Translations under genes and position numbers: made by a program
The notes under the pieces: generated by a model
Told to the model about the DNA's origin: nothing
The model's input: only the letters and a program-made list of their open reading frames with translations
Databases searched by the model: none
NCBI RefSeq assembly: GCF_900143075.1
Contig: NZ_FRCY01000001.1
Location: 593,514 to 657,513, forward strand
DNA length: 64,000 nucleotides
Source: Cyclobacterium lianum
GTDB lineage: Bacteria; Bacteroidota; Bacteroidia; Cytophagales; Cyclobacteriaceae
Direction: 5' to 3'
Shown here: piece after piece, positions 48,475 to 58,482 of the stretch
Layout: each line of letters opens with the position of its first letter
Numbering within the stretch: the stretch's first letter is position 1

Positions 48475-49791
48475 TTACTCATTCCAAAGGGGTGCAGTAA
48501 GTCCGTTCAGGTCCCAGACTACGCGACCGGCTTTGATGGTAAGTTCATTTTCCAGTTTGTATTTCCCCTTCATTTTACCCTCTCCGGTCTTTTCTGTAAA
48601 GCCGAAGTCGCCCTCCAGTACATTAAGAACAGCGATATCAGCTTTTACACCGGGGCTAAGGTGTCCGAATTCTGTACGCTGGATGACCTGGGCCGGCTTC
48701 CAGGTGGAAGCGGTGATCACCTCCTGCAGGTTCATGCCCATGTTCAAAAACTTAGACATGACATTATTCATGTTTTTCATGCCGCTCATGATGCTGCTCA
48801 TATGGCTGTCGGTACTGATAACGTCAGGTTTAAGCCCTTGCTCCATGGCAGGGATTGCGTGCTTGAATGCAAAGCTAGAGCCTCCATGTCCCACATCATA
48901 TACGATCCCTCGTTCCTGGGCCGCCTTGACAAATGGGCGTAGGTTACCTCCCTTATCTACAATGGCTTCCCTGCCAAAGCCGCCTCCACCGAAAATGTGG
49001 GTGTAGATGTCGCCGGGCCTCAGCTTCTCCATAAAAAGGGTTTCCAGGGACAAGGGGGGATTGGCACCTCCAAAATCCACCATTACCGGAATATTGGCCC
49101 GCTCTCCGGCTTCCACCAGGCGGTCTATTTGCTCCCATTGATGCCCCGAGTAATGCGCTACTTTTATCCCAACGATATCATCGGGAAATTGTCGCGCCAC
49201 TAAAGCGGTCATCTTAGGATCCATGTCGTTGAGATTTTGTTCGTAGGGCGAGCCTTTCATACCGTGGCCAACGATGTTGAGCATGGCCAATACGCGGGTT
49301 TGAACCCTATCAATCACCTGTTCCTTAAACTGTCTGAAATTTCGCCATCCGGCTCCTCCTGTATCCACCACTGTGGTCACACCGTAAGGAAGCGTAAATC
49401 CATCCGGATGTATGGAATTATACCCGTTGCTGTACTGACCGTAAGGGTCCAATCCGTAAAAATTATGGGTATGGATATCTACCAGCCCGGGGCATACATA
49501 AAGTCCGCTGGCATCAATTACCTGAGCGGCAAGGTCAACTGCAATTTCGTGCTGAACCAGTGCCACTGCCTCTCCTTTGATGGCGATATCCATGACCTCA
49601 TCGATCTTGTTTTTTGGGTCAATCAAATGGCCCCCCTTGATCAGTATGTCATATTGCTGGGCTGCTGCGGGCAGTAGCAGCGCAAAAAATAAGACAGCCA
49701 TCAGGCTGTTTTTCAGCGCTAAGGAGAAAGGTTCTGGATTTTTCAATACGGGGATTGTACGGGCGGCTTGCATAGGGATTATTTTTTTCAT
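48475..49791 (-). CDS. exported amidohydrolase/deacetylase family metallohydrolase
   Basis: A 438-residue amidohydrolase-superfamily enzyme. ATG at 49791 is chosen because it leads into a good signal segment (LMAVLFFALLLPAAAQ); a TTG further up only adds ten residues. Metal ligands are in VDIHTHNFYG, the bridging Lys in GIKVAHYSGHQW, more His in IYTHIFGGGG and YDVGHGGSSF, and the catalytic Asp in DVISTDSHMSS. The group is known from the putative D-amino-acid deacetylase/dihydroorotase-like enzymes of unclear substrate. First gene of a two-gene operon with a metallophosphoesterase, suggesting stepwise breakdown of one compound. Confidence 0.9.
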   Translation of the reverse strand: MKKIIPMQAARTIPVLKNPEPFSLALKNSLMAVLFFALLLPAAAQQYDILIKGGHLIDPKNKIDEVMDIAIKGEAVALVQHEIAVDLAAQVIDASGLYVCPGLVDIHTHNFYGLDPYGQYSNGYNSIHPDGFTLPYGVTTVVDTGGAGWRNFRQFKEQVIDRVQTRVLAMLNIVGHGMKGSPYEQNLNDMDPKMTALVARQFPDDIVGIKVAHYSGHQWEQIDRLVEAGERANIPVMVDFGGANPPLSLETLFMEKLRPGDIYTHIFGGGGFGREAIVDKGGNLRPFVKAAQERGIVYDVGHGGSSFAFKHAIPAMEQGLKPDVISTDSHMSSIMSGMKNMNNVMSKFLNMGMNLQEVITASTWKPAQVIQRTEFGHLSPGVKADIAVLNVLEGDFGFTEKTGEGKMKGKYKLENELTIKAGRVVWDLNGLTAPLWNE

Positions 49792-49907
49792 CAAAGTAAA
49801 AATTTGGCAGTCCAGTTGCAAGAATTTTTTTAATGTGACAACACAATAAAAATTTATCTGGTGAATTTGGCAGGGTAGGGTGTGTCCTTCTTTGCCGGAA
49901 GCAAAAA

Positions 49908-49933
49908 AAAAGGAGAATATTATTTCTCCTTTT
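49908..49933 (-). terminator. intrinsic terminator of leuA
   Basis: AAAAGGAGAA (49908-49917) is the exact inverse complement of TTCTCCTTTT (49924-49933) with a 6-base loop; on the minus strand a run of nine T residues follows. It starts 7 bases after the leuA stop. Confidence 0.85.
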
Positions 49934-49940
49934 GATGGTT

Positions 49941-51113
49941 TTAAACTTCCTGGTGTTGATTTATCCCAGCCTCCGCAATGATTTCGTGGATATCTTCATC
50001 CATGATTTCTTTCTTGATGTCTGCATGATTCAGGAAAATATGGTACACTTTGTCCAGTTCCAGCTTGGTGAGATTGTATCCGATTTTATGGGCTCGGAAT
50101 GCAAGTGCTGCGCGACCGGAACGTGCAGTCAGCACTATCATGGATTCATCTACTCCCACTTCCAGAGGGTCGATGATTTCATAGGTTTCTCTGTTTTTGA
50201 TTACCCCATCCTGGTGGATGCCGGACGAGTGCGCAAAGGCATTGGTGCCTACGATGGCTTTGTTGGGTTGTACCAGCATGCCCATTCGTTCTGCCACCAG
50301 GCGGCTGACAGGATTTAACAGTCTGGAGTTGATCCTGTTTTGGAGGTTTAGCCTCGGATGTTGTTTCATGATCATGGCTACCTCTTCCAGGGAAGTGTTA
50401 CCTGCCCGCTCGCCTATGCCGTTGATGGTACATTCGATTTGCCTGGCACCATTCATCACTGCCGAAATGGAATTGGCCGTGGCCAGACCCAGATCGTTGT
50501 GGCAGTGTGCCGAAATGATGACGTTTTCTATCCCCGGTACATTATCTCGCAAATATTTGATTTTTGCACCGTATTCGTCTGGCAGACAATAGCCTGTGGT
50601 GTCCGGTATGTTCAATACCGTAGCTCCGGCCTTGATGGCTGCTTCGCAAACCCTGGCCAGATATTCGTTTTCTGTACGACCAGCGTCCTCGGCATAAAAC
50701 TCTACATCTTCCACGAATTTTTTGGCATGCGCCACGGCTTCAGCGGCCCATTCCAGTATCCGCTCCCTGTTGCTCTTGAACTTGTATTTGATATGGGAGT
50801 CGGAGGTGCCGATTCCGGTATGTATTCTGGGTCTTTTGGCGAAGCGCAGCGCTTCGGCAGCAGTTTCTATGTCTTTCTTTACCCCCCTGGAGAGGCCACA
50901 GACAATAGGTTCAGTTACATTTTTTGATATTTCTACCACTGATTTAAAATCTCCTGGACTGGAGATGGGAAAGCCCGCTTCGATCACATCCACGCCCAGA
51001 GCTTCTAGTTGGCGGGCGATTTCGATCTTTTGTGGGGTGTTTAATTTACATCCGGGAACTTGTTCTCCGTCCCTCAGGGTAGTGTCAAAGATCAATACGT
51101 GATTGTCATCCAT
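49941..51113 (-). CDS. leuA: 2-isopropylmalate synthase, short form
   Basis: A 390-residue HMGL-like TIM-barrel enzyme that condenses acetyl-CoA with 2-oxoisovalerate in the first step of leucine synthesis. The opening [40 protein letters not shown] with the metal His residues, and [20 protein letters not shown] are diagnostic. It lacks the ~120-residue C-terminal allosteric domain of the ~510-residue enzymes, as other Bacteroidota short forms do, so leucine feedback by the classical route is not expected. Citramalate or homocitrate synthase are weaker alternatives. No other leu genes are adjacent; ilvE lies 12 kb to the right. Confidence 0.88.
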   Translation of the reverse strand: MDDNHVLIFDTTLRDGEQVPGCKLNTPQKIEIARQLEALGVDVIEAGFPISSPGDFKSVVEISKNVTEPIVCGLSRGVKKDIETAAEALRFAKRPRIHTGIGTSDSHIKYKFKSNRERILEWAAEAVAHAKKFVEDVEFYAEDAGRTENEYLARVCEAAIKAGATVLNIPDTTGYCLPDEYGAKIKYLRDNVPGIENVIISAHCHNDLGLATANSISAVMNGARQIECTINGIGERAGNTSLEEVAMIMKQHPRLNLQNRINSRLLNPVSRLVAERMGMLVQPNKAIVGTNAFAHSSGIHQDGVIKNRETYEIIDPLEVGVDESMIVLTARSGRAALAFRAHKIGYNLTKLELDKVYHIFLNHADIKKEIMDEDIHEIIAEAGINQHQEV

Positions 51114-51253
51114 GCTCTTTCAGTTTTTATTAAAATCCAATGTAAAACCTTCGTCCGGACAATGAAATTCAATTACCTTTATGTGTCCGATACCTAAAAG
51201 GATTTTTTTACATGTAAATATTTAAAAATCAATAGGTAATAGTTTATTTATAT

Positions 51254-52822
51254 ATGATATCCAATTTTAAAAAAGATTTTCTTTTTGATTTGATCAGCAG
51301 TTTGTCGCCTTCAGAAAAGCGCAATTTCAAACTCTACGCGAAAAGGCTTTCCTCTAATCAGCATGCCAAGTTTCTTGTCCTCTTCGACGTGCTGGAAGGC
51401 ATGGAGGAATACGATGAAGCCCACCTGTTGAAAAAGGCCCCGGTAGGTAAGAAGCAACTCTCAAACATGAAGGCACATTTGTACAAGCAGATACTGACCT
51501 CATTGAGGCTTCTCTATGCCGATAGGAATGTGGAGCTGCAGCTAAACGAGCAGATCGATTTTGGACGGATATTGTTCAATAAAGGTCTGTATATGCACAG
51601 TCTGAAAGTATTGGACAAAGCCAAGCAGGTGGCCGGGCAATATGGTCTGGACACGGTGATGCTCAGGGTGGTAGAAATGGAAAAGGTCATCGAGTCTCAG
51701 CACATCACCAGGAGTATCCGAAACCGGGCTGAGCTCTTGGGTCAGGAATCCGCTGCGCTCTCCCACAAGGTCAATCTGAAGAACCGTTTTTCAAGTCTCT
51801 CCCTACAACTTTATGGCATTTATTTGAAAACAGGCTATATCAAAGACAGAGAGGGCAGGCGTACGCTGGAAAGGTTTTACCAACGCAATATGCCGGACTA
51901 TTCTTTTAGCGATCTGGGTTTTTACGAAAAAATGTACCTTTTTCAGGCCCAGGTCTGGTATTTTCACATTATCCAGGACTTCCCACTGTGCTATAGAGCT
52001 GCCCAGCATTGGGTGGACTTGTTTCACTATTCCCCACACATGATCCGGGTGGCAACGGGCAACTACCTGAAAGCCTATCATTACCTGCTGGATACGCTAT
52101 TTTACCTGGGATATTTCGACAGGTTTATGGAAGTACTGGAAGAATTCCGAGCCAGCCTGAAACAGGGAGAATTCGTGATGGACGACAACAGCCGGGTCCT
52201 GGCATTCTTGTATCTTTATTCCAATTTGCTCAACATCCATTTTCTGAAAGGAGAATTTTCAAAGGGTGTGCGGGAGCTGATACCGGTGTTGATGAGGGAA
52301 ATGCAGCCGATAAAAAGCAAGCTTGACATTCACCACCTGATGGTCTTGCATTACAAGGTAGCCTGCCTTTATTTTGGTCATGGGGACAACGAAAAAGCGA
52401 TTTTTTACCTGGATCAGGTGATTGAAAACAATCAGGATGGTCTGCGGGAAGACCTGCAGTGTTTTGCTCATATTCTGAAGCTTATCGCCAGCTACGAGGC
52501 CGGACTGGATGAAAAATTAGACGGTCAGATCCGGAATGTGTACCGCTTTCTGATCAAAATGGATGATCTTCACCAGGTGCAAAAGGAAATGATGTGGTTT
52601 GTCAGGAAACTGAGCAGGATATATGACCACGAGCTAAAAGGGGCCTTTATAGACCTTAGAGAGAAACTAAAGATCTATGAAAATCACCCTTTCGAAAAGC
52701 GGGCATTTTTGTATCTGGATATCATTTCCTGGTTGGAAAGTAAAATTGAAAACGTTCCCGTACAGGAAGTAATCCAAAAGAAGTTTCTCGAAAAATCCAA
52801 GGCTGGAAAAATAAATGGGTAG
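51254..52822 (+). CDS. conserved Bacteroidota hypothetical protein, helical-repeat type
   Basis: A 522-residue soluble all-helical protein. It opens with MISNFKKDFLFDLISSLSPS, then EKRNFKLYAKRLSSNQHAKF, and runs on in TPR-like helix pairs such as LDKAKQVAGQYGLDTVMLRV and LYLYSNLLNIHFLKGEFSKG, up to VHYKVACLYFGHGDNEKAIF-like text. I have seen this start in many hypothetical proteins of Cytophagia and Saprospiria but know no function. It is probably a scaffold. It is transcribed away from leuA and convergent with the rpmF operon. Confidence 0.8.
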   Translation: MISNFKKDFLFDLISSLSPSEKRNFKLYAKRLSSNQHAKFLVLFDVLEGMEEYDEAHLLKKAPVGKKQLSNMKAHLYKQILTSLRLLYADRNVELQLNEQIDFGRILFNKGLYMHSLKVLDKAKQVAGQYGLDTVMLRVVEMEKVIESQHITRSIRNRAELLGQESAALSHKVNLKNRFSSLSLQLYGIYLKTGYIKDREGRRTLERFYQRNMPDYSFSDLGFYEKMYLFQAQVWYFHIIQDFPLCYRAAQHWVDLFHYSPHMIRVATGNYLKAYHYLLDTLFYLGYFDRFMEVLEEFRASLKQGEFVMDDNSRVLAFLYLYSNLLNIHFLKGEFSKGVRELIPVLMREMQPIKSKLDIHHLMVLHYKVACLYFGHGDNEKAIFYLDQVIENNQDGLREDLQCFAHILKLIASYEAGLDEKLDGQIRNVYRFLIKMDDLHQVQKEMMWFVRKLSRIYDHELKGAFIDLREKLKIYENHPFEKRAFLYLDIISWLESKIENVPVQEVIQKKFLEKSKAGKING

Positions 52823-52823
52823 G

Positions 52824-52862
52824 TAAAAAAAAGCTGCCAGCAAAATCATTTACCGGCAGCTT
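52824..52862 (-). terminator. intrinsic terminator of the pdxA-DUF177-rpmF operon
   Basis: AAGCTGCC (52831-52838) and GGCAGCTT (52855-52862) form a perfect 8-bp stem; read on the minus strand it is followed by eight T residues, 22 bases after rpmF. Its loop is long (16 bases). It separates the two convergent transcripts. Confidence 0.8.
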
Positions 52863-52883
52863 GAATGGGCTATTGAGATCAGA

Positions 52884-53075
52884 TCAGGCCAATACCTCTT
52901 TTTCAACGATGACCTGGCCTTTGTAGTATAATTTGCCATCCAGCCAAAATGCCCTGTGTGGCAGGTGAAATTCACCGGTGGTGGGGCATTGAGCCAGGCC
53001 GGGCGCGTTCAATTTATAGTGCGTCCTTCTCTTATCTCTTCTGGTTTTGGAAATTTTCCTTTTAGGATGTGCCAT
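52884..53075 (-). CDS. rpmF: 50S ribosomal protein L32
   Basis: A 63-residue ribosomal protein. [20 protein letters not shown] is the invariant basic start, followed by [20 protein letters not shown] and [20 protein letters not shown]. It has a single Cys at the place where many L32 proteins carry a zinc ribbon, so it is the zinc-independent type. It sits 18 bases after the DUF177 gene, the usual bacterial pairing, and ends the operon just before a terminator. Confidence 0.97.
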   Translation of the reverse strand: MAHPKRKISKTRRDKRRTHYKLNAPGLAQCPTTGEFHLPHRAFWLDGKLYYKGQVIVEKEVLA

Positions 53076-53093
53076 ATCTATGTAATTTTTAGA

Positions 53094-53642
53094 TTATTCG
53101 TTCTGTTTCAAGTTTTTCAAGGCCTCCCAAAATGGGTTTTGGCCATTGCTGTCGTCTTCTTTTTCTTCGCTATTTCCTGCTTCATACACAATCCAGCCAT
53201 CTTCCTCTTCAGATTCGTCATCCTCCGTCCTGTGATCCGGGTGTATTTTTTTAGCAGGGATGGCCAGCAAGATAAATTCATAAATCAGCTGAGCTACGTT
53301 GATGGTCGGTGTATCCGGGGTGATCTGGAATACTTCCTCGTTGATTTCCTTTTCCTCCGTACCATACTTGTAGAGAATCTTGTTCTCTACATCCAGCCCA
53401 TGCTCAAACTTTTCCAGGCTTCTATCGCAGGTTAATCCTACGCTGCCTGAGATGGAAAAATCCGCTTCAATGAGATTAACTTTTCTATCCAGACATACAT
53501 TTACTTTCAGGTTGATCTTGTGGATTATATCTTTGATTTTTTCAAAGTGATCCAGAAAGTCTCTTCCAATATCAAAATTGAAATGATGCTCCCCCTCCTT
53601 CAACCGGATGATGTCGATATCGAATTTCCTTATGAATTTCAT
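53094..53642 (-). CDS. DUF177 (YceD) family protein
   Basis: A 182-residue acidic protein of the YceD/DUF177 family. The recognisable parts are INLKVNVCLDRKVNLIEADF, then SVGLTCDRSLEKFEHGLDVE, where the Cys-containing strand is the family hallmark, and an acidic tail (EDDESEEEDGWIVYEAGNSE). Members are encoded next to rpmF in most bacteria and are linked to 23S rRNA maturation in plants and bacteria. The gene follows pdxA and precedes rpmF on the same strand. Confidence 0.9.
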   Translation of the reverse strand: MKFIRKFDIDIIRLKEGEHHFNFDIGRDFLDHFEKIKDIIHKINLKVNVCLDRKVNLIEADFSISGSVGLTCDRSLEKFEHGLDVENKILYKYGTEEKEINEEVFQITPDTPTINVAQLIYEFILLAIPAKKIHPDHRTEDDESEEEDGWIVYEAGNSEEKEDDSNGQNPFWEALKNLKQNE

Positions 53643-53707
53643 CTTCTGAATAAGACCGCAAATTTAAATAATAATTTCTGATTAATAAAACGCAGGCGCG
53701 ATTAATT

Positions 53708-54730
53708 TCAGTCAATTGCAGCTGCGTCCATTTTCTTCCGGATGATATCATGGGCCAGGAAAATGGCAGCCCGCATGGAGCCTTCGTCCGCAGCATTTTT
53801 TCCGGCAATGTTATAGGCTGTGCCATGGTCCGGGCTGGTCCTGATTATTGGTAATCCGGCGGTAAAGTTTACACCGTTTTCAAAAGATACTGTCTTGAAG
53901 GGGATCAGGCCCTGATCGTGGTACATGGCCATTACTCCGTCAAATTTTTTCTGGTGCATCATGCCAAAAAAGCCATCCGAAGGGTAGGGGCCAAATACCA
54001 TCTCACCTCTTTCCTTAAATTCTTTTACTACCGGTAGGATGATTTCTTCCTCCTCTCTTCCCAAAAGCCCGTCCTCTCCGGCATGGGGATTTAGTCCCAA
54101 GACGGCTATTTTTGGTTTTACAATACCAAAATCCTGATTCAGGGATTTGAGCATGATCTTTAACTTGCCCTTAATAGATTCAGGAGTAATATTTTCTACT
54201 ACAGACTTCAGCGGCAGGTGTCCCGTGACCAGGCCCACACGCATATCGTCCGAAACCATAAACATCAATACTTTTTTTGTTTCAAATGCATCTGATAAGT
54301 ATTCCGTATGTCCTACAAATGGCTTCTCGGCACTATTGATATTGCTTTTATTTAGCGGTGCGGTGACCAGAGCGTCCAGTTGCTGGCTTTTGAGGTCTGC
54401 AATGGCCTGATCCAGGGCGGCCAGCGCCATATTGCCGGCCTCTTTCGTCTCTACTCCCGGCATGACCTCGGGAGAATCCTGCACCACATTGATGACATTG
54501 GTCTTTTTGTGGTGAATGTCTTCAATGCTTTTCACCTGCATGAAGTTGAAGTCATTCATCTCCATGACTTTCCGGTAATAGGTAATGGCTTTGCCGTGGC
54601 CGTAGATTACAGGAGTAATCATTCTTTGCAGCCGACTGTCTTGCAGGGCTTTCATGGTCACCTCTGCACCAATCCCGTTGATGTCTCCTATACTGATGCC
54701 AATAACAGGCTTATTTTTTTTTATATTCAT
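53708..54730 (-). CDS. pdxA: 4-hydroxythreonine-4-phosphate dehydrogenase
   Basis: A 340-residue NAD-dependent, zinc-containing dehydrogenase that oxidises 4-phosphohydroxy-L-threonine in the synthesis of pyridoxal 5'-phosphate. Characteristic segments are PVIGISIGDINGIGAEVTMK, LVTAPLNKSNINSAEKPFVG followed by HTEYLSDAF, VGLVTGHLPLK, LGLNPHAGEDGLLGREEEEI and AMYHDQGLIPFKTVSFENGV; the three metal-binding His residues lie in these. It heads the pdxA-DUF177-rpmF operon. Length is normal for the family. Confidence 0.95.
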   Translation of the reverse strand: MNIKKNKPVIGISIGDINGIGAEVTMKALQDSRLQRMITPVIYGHGKAITYYRKVMEMNDFNFMQVKSIEDIHHKKTNVINVVQDSPEVMPGVETKEAGNMALAALDQAIADLKSQQLDALVTAPLNKSNINSAEKPFVGHTEYLSDAFETKKVLMFMVSDDMRVGLVTGHLPLKSVVENITPESIKGKLKIMLKSLNQDFGIVKPKIAVLGLNPHAGEDGLLGREEEEIILPVVKEFKERGEMVFGPYPSDGFFGMMHQKKFDGVMAMYHDQGLIPFKTVSFENGVNFTAGLPIIRTSPDHGTAYNIAGKNAADEGSMRAAIFLAHDIIRKKMDAAAID

Positions 54731-54921
54731 GCGCGCTAAAAATCTTTGAGTCTTCGTTCCTGAATTTTGGATTCCCGTAATATAGGCATTAAAATTTTTA
54801 TCCTCTAACTATCTTTTCCCTGCTTTGAACAGAAGCATTTCGGTATCATCCAAAAGAATAAATTAAAGCAGGGCATTCTTCGCCGGGAAATTCAAAGAAC
54901 CAGGCCTGTAAAGGGATAATA

Positions 54922-56127
54922 TCAATAGGACACCTCTACCCTAAAACGTGAATTAACGGCTTTGAGCTGGTCAAATGCCGCTTTGGAAACCTTGATCAGC
55001 AGTTTGTTATTGTCGCCGGTTTCAGGTAGTACGCCTACTACGCGGGCAAAAACAGTCACGTCGTTTTCCTCATTACGGATCCTCATGATGGTGCCTACAG
55101 GGGCTGTGCGGTGCAGGACCAGGTATTTTTTGTGATTGCCAGTACCCTCTATCACTTCTGCCTGACCGCTTTCCTGTACATTGCGGAATGCCGTCGAACT
55201 GCTTACATTGCTTGTCCCGGAAGAGCCGGACACAGCAGTTCCTGAGCCTGAAGTGGATCTGTTGGGTTTGTCATTTGAGGTATTGGTTGCTGTGGTTTTG
55301 TTTACCGGTGCGGGTAGTTGGCTGACAGGAATATTGGCATTGACCTCCCTGCCTACTTTCAGCGTTTGTCCAATGGACAGGTTATTGGAAGTCAGTGCAT
55401 TCCATTGTTTCAGGTCATCAACCTTTGCGTCGTATTTTCTGGCGATGCCAAACAACGTTTCGCCCTGGGTAACCTTGTGGGAAATCCAGTTGCCATCGGG
55501 GGATACAGCGGGTGGAGTTGAACTGGTGTTGCCGCCATCAGCACCGGGAGATGCTTTTTTGGAAGGGCCCGGATTCTCCTTTTTGTCCGTTTTTGGTTTT
55601 TCCGCACCTGCAGATACCTTTTCGTTGGTCACAGCAACCGTACGGTCTGCCAATGCTGCGGTTTCTTCTATCTTTGCTTCAGCTACGGGTTGTTCTTTTT
55701 CTCCCAGTACCTTGACAATTAATGACTGGCCTACGCTGAGGTCATTTCCCTGCAGTTCGTTCCATTCCATCAGTTCAGCAATTTCGACCTGATAATTTTT
55801 GGAGATGGAAAACAATGTCTCTCCAGGGCTTACCTTATGCACTTTTGCTCCATCTGGAATGGCTACTTTTTCTACAAAAGGTATGCGGATTCTTTGACCT
55901 ACTTTCAAACCGGATTTCAGGTTATCATTACTTTGCACGATATCGCCCACCGGAGCACCGTACCTTCTCGAAATTCCAAAAAGTGTTTCCTGAGCTGCTA
56001 CCTGATGGATGATATAGGATTTTTCTCCCACCCGCTCTATGCCTATTGAGTCGATTGGCGTCAATATGCCGCCCTGAGACGGTAGAGCAACCCCAATCAA
56101 TCCCAAAATCAATATCCAGTACTTCAT
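54922..56127 (-). CDS. exported LysM-repeat protein with C-terminal double-psi-barrel-like domain
   Basis: A 401-residue secreted protein. The signal peptide (MKYWILILGLIGVALPSQGG) is followed by three LysM peptidoglycan-binding domains: YIIHQVAAQETLFGISRRYG, HKVSPGETLFSISKNYQVEI and HKVTQGETLFGIARKYDAKV. Low-complexity linkers rich in Lys, Ser, Thr and Pro separate them. The C-terminal 100 residues (LVLHRTAPVGTIMRIRNEEN, then VTVFARVVGVLPETG) resemble the RlpA-like double-psi barrel. It probably binds or trims peptidoglycan at division sites; this is inference from the domains. Confidence 0.9.
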   Translation of the reverse strand: MKYWILILGLIGVALPSQGGILTPIDSIGIERVGEKSYIIHQVAAQETLFGISRRYGAPVGDIVQSNDNLKSGLKVGQRIRIPFVEKVAIPDGAKVHKVSPGETLFSISKNYQVEIAELMEWNELQGNDLSVGQSLIVKVLGEKEQPVAEAKIEETAALADRTVAVTNEKVSAGAEKPKTDKKENPGPSKKASPGADGGNTSSTPPAVSPDGNWISHKVTQGETLFGIARKYDAKVDDLKQWNALTSNNLSIGQTLKVGREVNANIPVSQLPAPVNKTTATNTSNDKPNRSTSGSGTAVSGSSGTSNVSSSTAFRNVQESGQAEVIEGTGNHKKYLVLHRTAPVGTIMRIRNEENDVTVFARVVGVLPETGDNNKLLIKVSKAAFDQLKAVNSRFRVEVSY

Positions 56128-56272
56128 GATATTTCAGTTTTCTGACGATAAATCCCCAATACTGATGCAAATTTGATATTTATTTTATCAATTGCAACTC
56201 CATTTTATACCAATACGGGCTTTCATTGTTTTTATTGGTATATTCAAACGGAAATAACAAATCTTATAAAAA

Positions 56273-57640
56273 ATGAAATTGGTATTCGGTTTAATGCTTT
56301 ATGCGTTTGTGGTGTTTGAGGGCGGTACAATAGGTTTCGCACAGGAGGATGGTACAGTTGATTCATTGAAAACAGTTTATGTTTTGGAGATGAAAAGTGA
56401 TATTGATCCCAGAATGAACCGGAAGGTAAAGCTGGCACTGGAAGACGCCGCCAAACGAGAGGCTGTCATGATCATCGTGCACATGGATACCTATGGTGGG
56501 GCGGTGACCGACGCTGATGAAATCCGCACCTTGTTTTTGGAATCCCCTGTACCGATCCATTCTTTTATCGATAAAGATGCCGCCTCTGCGGGGGCCTTAA
56601 TTTCCATCGCCTGCGATAGCATTTACATGGCCAGGGGAGGGAGCATAGGGGCGGCTACCGTGGTAATGGGTGGCACGGGTGAGGCCGCTCCGGACAAGTA
56701 CCAATCCTATATGCGGTCCATTATGCGAAGTACCGCCGAGGCCAGAGGCAGAGATCCCAGGATTGCGGAGGCCATGGTAGATGAAGATATAGAAATTGAG
56801 GAGATTTCCGAAGCCGGTGAGGTGGTCACGTTTTCTGTTTCCGAAGCCATCCAACATGGTTTTTGCGAGGCAGAAGTGTCGTCTATCGATGAAATCGTCG
56901 AGCGGAACGGGATTCAGGATTATGAGATACATTATTATTCCCCTTCTGTGGTGGAAGATATCATTTCCTTTTTTCTAAACCCCGCCGTCAGTGGCTTTTT
57001 GATACTGGTCATTTTTGCCGGTATTTATTTTGAAATCCAGACACCAGGGATCGGTTTTCCCCTTGCTGCCAGTGGAATTGCCATTCTGCTTTATTTCATC
57101 CCCTATTACCTCACCGGACTGGCTAGCAATCTGGAACTCGTTATTTTCGTAGCTGGCGTGATATTGTTGGCTGTAGAGATATTTGTCATCCCTGGTTTTG
57201 GTGTTTTTGGCATTTTGGGGATCATCTGTATTCTGGCGGGTCTCACCATGGGCATGTTACCCAACGAACAGTTTGATTTCACCTTTGTCAGTTCAGGAAA
57301 GTTGTTTACTGCCCTGCTGACGGTAATCGTTTCGGCGATTGTCGCTACGGTATTGATCTTTTCTATTACTCCAAAAATCAACCAATGGGAAAGCTTCAGC
57401 AGACTCTCGCTGTCTACTACCCAGCAGAAGACAGAGGGATACACCTCTTCTTTTTACAGCGATGACCTGCTGGGAAAGCAGGGAATTGCTCATACCCGCC
57501 TGATGCCAAGTGGCAGAGTTTTGATAGATGATGAAATGTATGATGCCTATTCGAGGGGGGAATTTATCGATAAAGGTGAGAAAATCCAGGTAATAAGTAC
57601 GGAAGGCACATCTCTGAAAGTCAAAAAAATTGTGGTTTAA
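56273..57640 (+). CDS. NfeD family membrane-bound serine protease (ClpP-class)
   Basis: A 455-residue membrane protein. After a signal segment comes a ClpP-like protease domain (VMIIVHMDTYGGAVTDADEI, then FIDKDAASAGALISIACDSI with the catalytic Ser in A-A-S-A-G-A, and GSIGAATVVMGGTG). Four to five membrane helices follow (LNPAVSGFLILVIFAGIYFE and later) and the protein ends in a small OB-fold NfeD domain (GKQGIAHTRLMPSGRVLIDD). The group is usually paired with a stomatin/prohibitin-like protein (SPFH); none is adjacent here. It may take part in membrane protein quality control. Confidence 0.92.
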   Translation: MKLVFGLMLYAFVVFEGGTIGFAQEDGTVDSLKTVYVLEMKSDIDPRMNRKVKLALEDAAKREAVMIIVHMDTYGGAVTDADEIRTLFLESPVPIHSFIDKDAASAGALISIACDSIYMARGGSIGAATVVMGGTGEAAPDKYQSYMRSIMRSTAEARGRDPRIAEAMVDEDIEIEEISEAGEVVTFSVSEAIQHGFCEAEVSSIDEIVERNGIQDYEIHYYSPSVVEDIISFFLNPAVSGFLILVIFAGIYFEIQTPGIGFPLAASGIAILLYFIPYYLTGLASNLELVIFVAGVILLAVEIFVIPGFGVFGILGIICILAGLTMGMLPNEQFDFTFVSSGKLFTALLTVIVSAIVATVLIFSITPKINQWESFSRLSLSTTQQKTEGYTSSFYSDDLLGKQGIAHTRLMPSGRVLIDDEMYDAYSRGEFIDKGEKIQVISTEGTSLKVKKIVV

Positions 57641-57727
57641 GATATGAAGTATCTGGTGGGCGACCTATTTTTACCCGGGTAGTAAAATCCAACCGGTATA
57701 TTTTCGCTGACCAAATACCTGAGTGAT

Positions 57728-58477
57728 ATGAGTAGAGCGTTCAGAAGGATTTATTCTATATATGGAAGTATAATTTTCATTACTACTTTTTTGGTTTTGT
57801 TTCCGGTATTTGTATTGACCATAGAGCTGCGAAATAGAAAGGCCCAGGGAAGGAAGCTGAACAGGATTTGGTCAAAGGTGTTTTTTGGTCTGTTGTTTTT
57901 TAAAGTAAAGATAGAAAACCTGCACCATTTCAGGAAAGGCAGCCAATATGTGATTGTTGCCAATCACTTTTCCTATTTGGACATTCCTGTATTGGGATTG
58001 ATCCCCTTTGACCTGGTTTTCATTGGCAAAAGCTCCCTGGCCAAAGTTCCTGTCTTCGGTTACATGTTCAGAAACCTGCATATCTCGGTCAACAGAAACA
58101 GCCTGAAGAGTCGGGGAGAGTCCATAATGAAAGCGAAAGCTGCCCTTGAGCAGAAAAGCAGTGTGGTCTTCTTTCCCGAAGGAGGGATATCCAGCCAGCA
58201 GCCGCCGCAAATGGCTCGTTTTAAAGATGGAGCATTTAAAGTGGCCCTGGACAAACAAATTCCCATAATTCCTATCACTTTATCATACAATCATTTAATT
58301 TTGCCGGATGATGGCCGGTTTTTACTGCGGTACAAACCGGTAAAAGTGGTCGTCCATCCCCCCATTGCGGTGGAAGGTTTAGATTACAAGGATGTGGGCA
58401 TGCTCAAGGAACGATGTTACCGCACAATACAGGATCAGTTGTGGAAAGACAACGCCAGGCTGGTCGATAAAACTTAA
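57728..58477 (+). CDS. plsC: 1-acyl-sn-glycerol-3-phosphate acyltransferase
   Basis: A 249-residue membrane-associated enzyme that adds a second acyl chain to lysophosphatidic acid to make phosphatidic acid. An N-terminal membrane helix (SIIFITTFLVLFPVFVLTIE) is followed by the H-x4-D motif VANHFSYLDIPVLG, the acyl-acceptor loop FRNLHISVNRNSLKSRGESI and the F-P-E-G-G motif VVFFPEGGISS. Length and order are those of PlsC. It lies 5 bases before gatC, which suggests a common transcript. Confidence 0.93.
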   Translation: MSRAFRRIYSIYGSIIFITTFLVLFPVFVLTIELRNRKAQGRKLNRIWSKVFFGLLFFKVKIENLHHFRKGSQYVIVANHFSYLDIPVLGLIPFDLVFIGKSSLAKVPVFGYMFRNLHISVNRNSLKSRGESIMKAKAALEQKSSVVFFPEGGISSQQPPQMARFKDGAFKVALDKQIPIIPITLSYNHLILPDDGRFLLRYKPVKVVVHPPIAVEGLDYKDVGMLKERCYRTIQDQLWKDNARLVDKT

Positions 58478-58482
58478 AACCT